DNA of 11,707 bases from Bacteroidota bacterium. Its GTDB lineage: Bacteria; Bacteroidota; Ignavibacteria; UBA10030; UBA8401. Of this stretch, positions 6,952 through 11,707 are shown piece by piece; within the stretch, counting starts at the first letter, position 1; each line of letters begins with the position of its first letter. The translations under genes and the position numbers were made by a program. The notes beneath the pieces are model-generated. The model saw nothing but the letters and a program-made list of their open reading frames with translations. It did no database searches and was not told the DNA's origin. The stretch lies in contig JALNZH010000091.1 in NCBI GenBank assembly GCA_023229405.1, positions 1 through 11,707 on the forward strand, given 5' to 3'.

Positions 6952-7024
6952 GTTCTCGTAGTTCAACTGGATAGAACCGAGGTTTCCTAAACCTCTAATC
7001 GCAGTTCGAGTCTGCGCGAGAACA
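6952..7024 (+). tRNA. tRNA-Arg (anticodon CCT)
   Basis: A full cloverleaf is visible. The acceptor stem GTTCTCG (6952-6958) pairs with CGAGAAC (7017-7023). The D stem GTTC/GAAC (6961-6964/6974-6977) has GG at 6969-6970 in its loop. The anticodon stem GAGGT/ACCTC (6979-6983/6991-6995) has the loop TTCCTAA, giving anticodon CCT at 6986-6988. The T stem CGCAG/CTGCG (7000-7004/7012-7016) has the loop TTCGAGT. The discriminator is A7024. The variable region has only four bases (TAAT), and CCA is not encoded, so it must be added after transcription. It should read the AGG arginine codon. A weak -10-like TATTTTTA (6938-6945) lies seven bases upstream without a matching -35 element. Confidence 0.95.
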
Positions 7025-7156
7025 CTTTACTAATTCTTCACATTATCAAATTTTACATTATCAATTTTTACTGCACTAAATACTTCTGCGTGTGAGAATT
7101 TGAAAATATGCGAATATGATAATTTGTAATTTCATCATTTCTTAATTGTATTTACA
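7025..7156. other. AT-rich spacer between the tRNA and proS
   Basis: This gene-free stretch is very AT-rich. It contains a tandem 15-nt duplication (7040-7069) and inverted copies of the same words further on (GATAAT at 7118-7123, AATTTG at 7098-7103 and 7121-7126). I see no ribosome-binding site before proS and no full promoter. It presumably contains the promoter of the proS gene cluster. Confidence 0.5.
7040..7069. repeat. Tandem 15-nt duplication
   Basis: ACATTATCAAATTTT (7040-7054) is followed directly by ACATTATCAATTTTT (7055-7069), with 14 of 15 positions identical. Read on the other strand it gives AATTTGATAATG-type words, like those just upstream of proS and dnaE. It probably arose by slippage; no function is evident. 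Confidence 0.7.
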
Positions 7157-8854
7157 ATGCGTTTATCCAAAGGTTTTTTCCCCACCGTGAAAGAAGTTCC
7201 ATCCGATGCTGTGATCCCTAGTCACCAATTAATGATCCGCGCAGGATTGATGCGTCAACTCGCCGCTGGAATCTTTTCGTTCCTACCGATCGGATATTCT
7301 GTAATGAAAAAAGTTATGCAAATCATCCGGGAAGAGATGGATGCAATCGGCGGACAGGAATTCCATCTACCGGCGCTGAATCCGATCGAATTATGGGAGG
7401 AAACGGACCGAGTGAAGGCTTTCGGCGACATTATGTTTCATATCAAGAACCGAGCAATGGTGCTGGCTCCGACGCACGAAGAAGTGATCACGAATATCGC
7501 AAAGGACCATGTGAAGACGTACAAGGTGATGCCGCAGATCTGGTATCAAATTCAGACGAAGTTCCGGAATGAACCTCGTCCGAAATCCGGCGTTCTGCGC
7601 GGCCGGCAATTTACGATGAAAGATTCCTACAGCATGGATGCGACCTGGCAGGGATTGGATAAGAGTTACGATCTGCATGCAGAAGCGTATAAAAAAATCT
7701 ATACACGGTGCGGTTTATCGTTTCACATTGTCGGAGCGTCAAGCGGCGCAATGGGCGGGAGCGGTTCGCAGGAATTTATGGTCGAATCGAACGCGGGTGA
7801 AGATAATCTGGCAGTCTGCACAGAAACGGGGTATGCGGCGAATGTGGAAATAGCAACATCGTTGGTTCCCAACGCGGAACGATTCTCTACAAACGATGCG
7901 CTGCAGGATGTCCATACACCGATGTGCAAATCAATCGATGAAGTGGCTTCATTCCTGAATCTGCCAACGACACGATGTGCGAAATCGCTCATCTTTATGA
8001 ATGATAAACAGCCAGTGTTGGTGTTAATGCTGGGGAACGATCAGTTGAACGAGACGAAACTGCAAACCGTGTTTGGACAGGATATTCGTCCTGCACAAGC
8101 AGACGAACTGCCCCAATTGACCGGTGCAGATGCCGGTTCTATCGGTCCTGTTGGATTAGAATCAAATTTTACCATTGTTGCAGATAAGCGGCTGGAAAAT
8201 GCAAACGGACTTGTGTGCGGCGCGAATAAGAACGACTACCATTTACTCAATTTGGATCTTCAACGTGATGTCTCAATCAATTCGTATCATGATTTCCGCA
8301 TGGTAGAAGAGGGAGAACCGACGCCGGACGGGAAAGGAACACTGCGCATCGTCAAAGGGATCGAAGTCGGACATATTTTTAAGCTCGGAACGAAATATTC
8401 ATCGGCTATGAAAGCGAATTTTCTTGATGAGCAGGGGAAAGAAAATCCGCTTATTATGGGAAGTTATGGAATCGGTGTGGAACGTATTGTGGCATGTCAT
8501 ATCGAACAGCATCATGATGAATACGGCATTCAATGGCAAAAAGGTATTGCGCCGTATGATGTCCACCTGATCTGCGTCAATATGAATTCTGATGTAGTAA
8601 AAAAGAAATCAGAAGAATTATATGCCGAGTTGACTGCGAAAGGGATCTCAGTACTGTTCGATGACCGAACCGACGCCAGTGCCGGTTTCAAGTTTAAAGA
8701 CGCGGACTTGCTCGGAATGCCGCTGCAAGTGATTGTGGGTGAAAAGAACTTAAAGAACAATGAGATTGAATTAAAGGAACGGAATTCCGGAAAACGCTGG
8801 AATGCTTCGGTGGAGAACATCATTAATGAAGTAGTGAATTTTGTGAAGAGTTAG
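7157..8854 (+). CDS. proS: Prolyl-tRNA synthetase, bacterial type with editing (INS) domain
   Basis: A 565-aa cytoplasmic class II synthetase that charges tRNA-Pro with proline using ATP; the length is usual for the bacterial type. Motif 1 falls around AAGIFSFLPIG (36-46). Motif 2 is FRNEPRPKSGVLRGRQFTMK (136-155), the TxE proline-binding element is PTHEE (105-109), and motif 3 is GSYGIGVERIVA (435-446). The YbaK-like INS editing domain, which removes mischarged alanine in this family, occupies about 225-390; Lys276 in CAKSLIF matches its conserved lysine. The anticodon-binding domain starts near IAPYDVHLICVN (464-475). Motif 3 has Ser436 where the E. coli enzyme has Cys. The ATG at 7157 is the only sensible start (MRLSKGFFPTVKE) but has no Shine-Dalgarno sequence, common in this phylum. 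The aldehyde dehydrogenase gene follows after 32 nt. Confidence 0.97.
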   Translation: MRLSKGFFPTVKEVPSDAVIPSHQLMIRAGLMRQLAAGIFSFLPIGYSVMKKVMQIIREEMDAIGGQEFHLPALNPIELWEETDRVKAFGDIMFHIKNRAMVLAPTHEEVITNIAKDHVKTYKVMPQIWYQIQTKFRNEPRPKSGVLRGRQFTMKDSYSMDATWQGLDKSYDLHAEAYKKIYTRCGLSFHIVGASSGAMGGSGSQEFMVESNAGEDNLAVCTETGYAANVEIATSLVPNAERFSTNDALQDVHTPMCKSIDEVASFLNLPTTRCAKSLIFMNDKQPVLVLMLGNDQLNETKLQTVFGQDIRPAQADELPQLTGADAGSIGPVGLESNFTIVADKRLENANGLVCGANKNDYHLLNLDLQRDVSINSYHDFRMVEEGEPTPDGKGTLRIVKGIEVGHIFKLGTKYSSAMKANFLDEQGKENPLIMGSYGIGVERIVACHIEQHHDEYGIQWQKGIAPYDVHLICVNMNSDVVKKKSEELYAELTAKGISVLFDDRTDASAGFKFKDADLLGMPLQVIVGEKNLKNNEIELKERNSGKRWNASVENIINEVVNFVKS

Positions 8855-8886
8855 TAGAAGCCAACTCAAAGTTGTTGCTATCATTT

Positions 8887-10299
8887 ATGCGGGAACAGAA
8901 ATTTATTATCGGCGGGGAGTGGAGAACAGGTAATAGTACGATTACCATTGCCGATCTGTTTTCCGGTGCAGAGATTGCATCGGTGCATCAGGCTGGTCAA
9001 CGTGACATTAATGATGCCGTTATATCTGCCGAATACGCTTTCGCAATAACATCCGCATATTCCGGATATGATCGATCGAAGATACTGCAATCAATAGTGG
9101 ACGGAATCCGCGAACGGAAAGAAGATTTTGCCCGGTTGATCACTTCAGAAGTCGGGAAACCGATCACATATTCCCGTGCAGAAGTGGATCGCGCTATCTC
9201 AACATTCACTATCGCAGCCGAAGAATCAACACGAATGTACGGAGAAGTTCTCCCGCTGGATATAACACCTGCTGCGAAAGGGAGAAAGGGAATAATTAAT
9301 CGTTTTCCATGCGGTATCGTAGTATGCATTACACCGTTTAATTTCCCGCTAAATCTTGTTGCGCATAAAATCGCACCGGCAATTGCTGCTGGAAATTCCT
9401 TCATCCTTAAACCGGCTCCCCAAGCGCCGATGACGGCACTGTTGTTCGGAGAAGTCCTGCTCTCTTCCGGACTTGAAAAACGATCAATCAATATCCTTCC
9501 CACGACGAATGAACTGGCAGAACAGCTTGCAATGGATGAACGAATTGCGATGCTGAGTTTTACCGGCAGTGCCCGTGTGGGATGGAAGTTAAAGTCTGTT
9601 GCGGGAAAGAAAAAGACGGCATTAGAATTGGGAGGAAATGCGTCGGTTATTGTGCACAAGGATGCGGATATTCCATTTGCTGTGGCTCGGTGTATTGCAG
9701 GAGCATTTGGTTATGCCGGCCAGGTCTGTATTAAAGTACAGAGAATATTTGTCCACTATTCGATAATAGCTCAATTTGAACAGGCATTCGTTGCTGAAAC
9801 ACTGAACGTGTGTGTCGGTAATCCCGCGGACGAACGAACTGTCGTTGGTCCAATGATCTCTGAACGTGAAGTCCTACGGGTCGAATCGTGGGTGAATGAA
9901 GCGGTTCAGCATGGAGCAACAGTATTGACCGGCGGAGTACGCAGTGACCGATTCTATCAGCCTACAATCCTGAAAAATGTTGATCCATCAATGAAAGTGT
10001 GCATGGAAGAAGTATTTGGTCCTGTTGTTACGCTGGAATCCTATACTGATCTTGACGAGGCAGTGAACAAAGTAAATAATTCACGGTACGGTCTTCAAGC
10101 GGGTATATTCACCAACGATCATGCAGCAATTCAATATGCTTATCACCATTTGCAAGTTGGCGGCGTCATCGTTAATGATTACCCCACATTTCGTGTAGAT
10201 AATATGCCGTATGGGGGAATAAAGGATTCCGGTTTCGGCAGAGAAGGTGTCCGTTACGCAATGCAAGAAATGTCCGACCCAAAGTTGTTGGTACAATAA
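8887..10299 (+). CDS. NAD(P)-dependent aldehyde dehydrogenase, lactaldehyde dehydrogenase/MJ1411-like
   Basis: A 470-aa cytoplasmic enzyme that oxidises an aldehyde to the acid. Catalytic Cys281 lies in YAGQVCIKVQR, the general base is Glu247 (LELGGN), Asn152 is in TPFNFPLN, the cofactor lysine is Lys175 (ILKPAP), the Rossmann motif is FTGSARVG (225-232), and EEVFGPV (374-380) is conserved. The combination of GQVCIKVQRIFVH with VNDYPTFRVDNMPYGG (429-444) and SGFGREGVRYAM (448-459) fits the lactaldehyde dehydrogenase-like branch (cd07094/cd07149 type) rather than betaine or succinic semialdehyde dehydrogenases. The real substrate cannot be read from sequence. ATG 8887 gives MREQKFIIGGEWR, the usual beginning of the family; a TTG at 8872 would add five residues (MLLSF) and is less likely. 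Neither start has a good ribosome-binding site. It lies between proS and dnaE in one orientation, probably on the same transcript as proS. Confidence 0.9.
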   Translation: MREQKFIIGGEWRTGNSTITIADLFSGAEIASVHQAGQRDINDAVISAEYAFAITSAYSGYDRSKILQSIVDGIRERKEDFARLITSEVGKPITYSRAEVDRAISTFTIAAEESTRMYGEVLPLDITPAAKGRKGIINRFPCGIVVCITPFNFPLNLVAHKIAPAIAAGNSFILKPAPQAPMTALLFGEVLLSSGLEKRSINILPTTNELAEQLAMDERIAMLSFTGSARVGWKLKSVAGKKKTALELGGNASVIVHKDADIPFAVARCIAGAFGYAGQVCIKVQRIFVHYSIIAQFEQAFVAETLNVCVGNPADERTVVGPMISEREVLRVESWVNEAVQHGATVLTGGVRSDRFYQPTILKNVDPSMKVCMEEVFGPVVTLESYTDLDEAVNKVNNSRYGLQAGIFTNDHAAIQYAYHHLQVGGVIVNDYPTFRVDNMPYGGIKDSGFGREGVRYAMQEMSDPKLLVQ

Positions 10300-10305
10300 T
10301 TCTGC

Positions 10306-10334
10306 AATTTGTTAATTTGTTAATTTTGAAAATT
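10306..10334. repeat. AATTTGTT tandem repeat in the ALDH-dnaE gap
   Basis: AATTTGTT occurs twice head to tail (10306-10313 and 10314-10321) and a third degenerate copy, AATTTTG, follows. It fills most of the 40-nt gap before dnaE. TAATTTTG (10321-10328) happens to match the Bacteroidota -7 consensus TAnnTTTG, but it has no upstream partner and would leave a leader of only a few bases, so a promoter here is doubtful. Confidence 0.5.
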
Positions 10335-10339
10335 ATTTA

Positions 10340-11707
10340 ATGTCTCAATTCATTCATCTCCATAATCATACCCATTATTCACTGCTGGACGGCGCCGCGA
10401 CCGTAGAAACTTTGATCAAAGCTGCTGTGGACAACAATATGCCTGCGGTGGCATTAACCGATCATGGAGTGATGTTCGGTGCGATCGAATTCTTTAAAAA
10501 AGCGAAGAAAAAGAATATCAAGCCAATCATTGGCTGTGAAATATATATCCTAACAAAAGGAAGCCGGTATACAAAATCGAAAGACCGTGATGATGGGAAT
10601 GATCTGCTCGTGTCGGATGGCAAGGCAAAGAAAAAACGCGATTATCATCATTTGATCCTGTTGTGCAAAGATTTTGTTGGATATAAAAACCTTATTAAGC
10701 TTGTCACGCTTGGTCACACGGAAGGGTATTACTACAAACCGCGCATCGATTTCGATTTGTTGTCAAAGCATCACGAAGGACTGGTCTGCCTTTCAGCCTG
10801 CGCCGGAGGTGTTGTTGCTAATCCTCTTATTAACGGAGAGTACGAAGAAGCAAAAGAGATCGCGCAGATGTATAAGAATCTGTTCGGCGATGACTTTTAT
10901 CTGGAGATACAGGACCATGGTATTCCGGCGGAAAAGATTGTACTTCGGGATATGCCCAAGCTCGCCAAAGAACTTAATATTAAGCTAGTTGCGACGAACG
11001 ATAGCCATTACATTAAGCGTGAACATGCCATAGCGCATAATATCATGCTACTCATTCCGGAAGCCAGTGCTTCAGATGCACCGGATATCACCAATCTCAG
11101 ATATGGCACCGATCAAATCTATTTCAAAAGTGCTGATGAGATGTGCGAACTTTTCAAGGAATATCCTGAAGCTATCGCATCGACATTTGAGATCGCCGAT
11201 AAATGTAATGTGGATCTGGAATTAGGCAAAAATAAAATGCCGAAGTTTCCGATTCCACCCGAATCCGGCGCTACGACACTGGAAGAATATCTTGAACAGC
11301 TTTCGTGGGAAGGATTGCGCAAACGGTATCCGGAGATTACCCCTGCAATCGAATCGCGCATGAATCACGAACTGGCGGTCATTAAACGGATGGGATACGC
11401 CGGATATTTTTTGATTGTCGCTGATTTTATCAAAGCTGCACGTGACCGTGGAGTAATGGTCGGGCCTGGCCGTGGCAGCGCGGCGGGAAGTATCGTAGCG
11501 TATGCTACAGAGATCACCAATGTCGATCCGTTGAAGTACGATCTGCTGTTCGAGCGGTTTCTCAATCCCGACCGTATCTCTATGCCCGATATCGATGTCG
11601 ACTTCTCGGATTGGAAACGCGATGTCGTCATAAAATATGTTCGCGAGAAATACGGGGAAGAGAATGTTGCCCAGATCATCACGTTCGGAACGTTGTCCTC
11701 CAAAGCT
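10340..11707 (+). CDS. dnaE: DNA polymerase III alpha subunit, N-terminal 456 codons (3' truncated by window end)
   Basis: The catalytic subunit of the replicative DNA polymerase. The frame is open from ATG 10340 to the last base, so roughly the first 40 percent of a protein of about 1,150 aa is present. Residues 1-270 are the PHP domain: HLHNHTHYSLLDG (6-18), LTDHG (39-43), GCEIY (65-69), YHHLILL (102-108), LSACAGG (151-157) and NDSHYI (220-225). All nine metal-ligand positions of an active PHP site seem to be kept (His6, His8, Asp17, His42, Glu67, His103 or His104, Cys154, Asp221, His223). The polymerase palm follows, with GYAGYFLIVADF (352-363), GPGRGSAAGS (375-384) and the catalytic aspartates in MPDIDVDF (Asp417, Asp419, Asp421). 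There is no clear ribosome-binding site; the gap to the aldehyde dehydrogenase is 40 nt of AT-rich repeats. Thumb, beta-binding and OB domains lie outside the window. Confidence 0.97.
   Translation, partial: MSQFIHLHNHTHYSLLDGAATVETLIKAAVDNNMPAVALTDHGVMFGAIEFFKKAKKKNIKPIIGCEIYILTKGSRYTKSKDRDDGNDLLVSDGKAKKKRDYHHLILLCKDFVGYKNLIKLVTLGHTEGYYYKPRIDFDLLSKHHEGLVCLSACAGGVVANPLINGEYEEAKEIAQMYKNLFGDDFYLEIQDHGIPAEKIVLRDMPKLAKELNIKLVATNDSHYIKREHAIAHNIMLLIPEASASDAPDITNLRYGTDQIYFKSADEMCELFKEYPEAIASTFEIADKCNVDLELGKNKMPKFPIPPESGATTLEEYLEQLSWEGLRKRYPEITPAIESRMNHELAVIKRMGYAGYFLIVADFIKAARDRGVMVGPGRGSAAGSIVAYATEITNVDPLKYDLLFERFLNPDRISMPDIDVDFSDWKRDVVIKYVREKYGEENVAQIITFGTLSSKA

Noticed and set aside
6952..7024. 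tRNA-Arg as an integration (att) site
   Set aside because: No direct repeat of the tRNA 3' end and no integrase were found in the window.
8872..8886. TTG start for the aldehyde dehydrogenase
   Set aside because: It adds only MLLSF, has no better ribosome-binding site, and ATG 8887 gives the usual family N-terminus.

Overview
The window looks like chromosomal DNA from a Bacteroidota-superphylum (FCB group) bacterium, most like Ignavibacteria/Chlorobi-type lineages. The main reasons are two secreted proteins ending in type IX secretion (T9SS) type-A sorting domains with the typical NYPNPFNP start, signal peptides that all leave an N-terminal Gln, mostly weak Shine-Dalgarno signals on the housekeeping genes, and AT-rich AATTTG-type intergenic words. 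No taxonomic search could be run, so this rests on recognised motifs only. All genes read on the + strand.

Region 1 (1-6077) is a cell-wall-targeting secretion cluster. After the tail of an unidentified upstream gene (1-114) comes an 890-aa exported amidase (lysozyme-like domain, Amidase_2 zinc domain, two Ig-like Big_5 domains, a jelly-roll-like domain, T9SS tail). A hairpin terminator follows. Then come three tightly packed genes with 1-nt gaps: a small exported beta-propeller protein, a second exported amidase of the unrelated Amidase_3 fold (Big_5 pair, T9SS tail), and a small four-helix membrane protein of unknown function. Two amidases of different fold with the same export signals and similar C-terminal domains suggest a shared job in peptidoglycan cleavage at or outside the cell surface, either self-remodelling or attack on other cells.

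Region 2 (6078-7156) is a gene-poor stretch of about 1.1 kb. It holds a nested palindromic repeat (6099-6294, core 6144-6238), a clearly recognisable but broken TMEM175-family potassium-channel gene (6317-6900: lost ATG, internal deletion, frameshift, four in-frame stops), a tRNA-Arg(CCT) gene (6952-7024), and an AT-rich spacer with a 15-nt tandem duplication.

Region 3 (7157-11707) is housekeeping: prolyl-tRNA synthetase (proS), an aldehyde dehydrogenase of the lactaldehyde/MJ1411-like type, and the first 456 codons of DNA polymerase III alpha (dnaE), which runs off the end of the window. No CRISPR array, transposase, integrase or rRNA is seen. The most unusual items are the amidase cluster, the decayed K+ channel and the nested palindrome.
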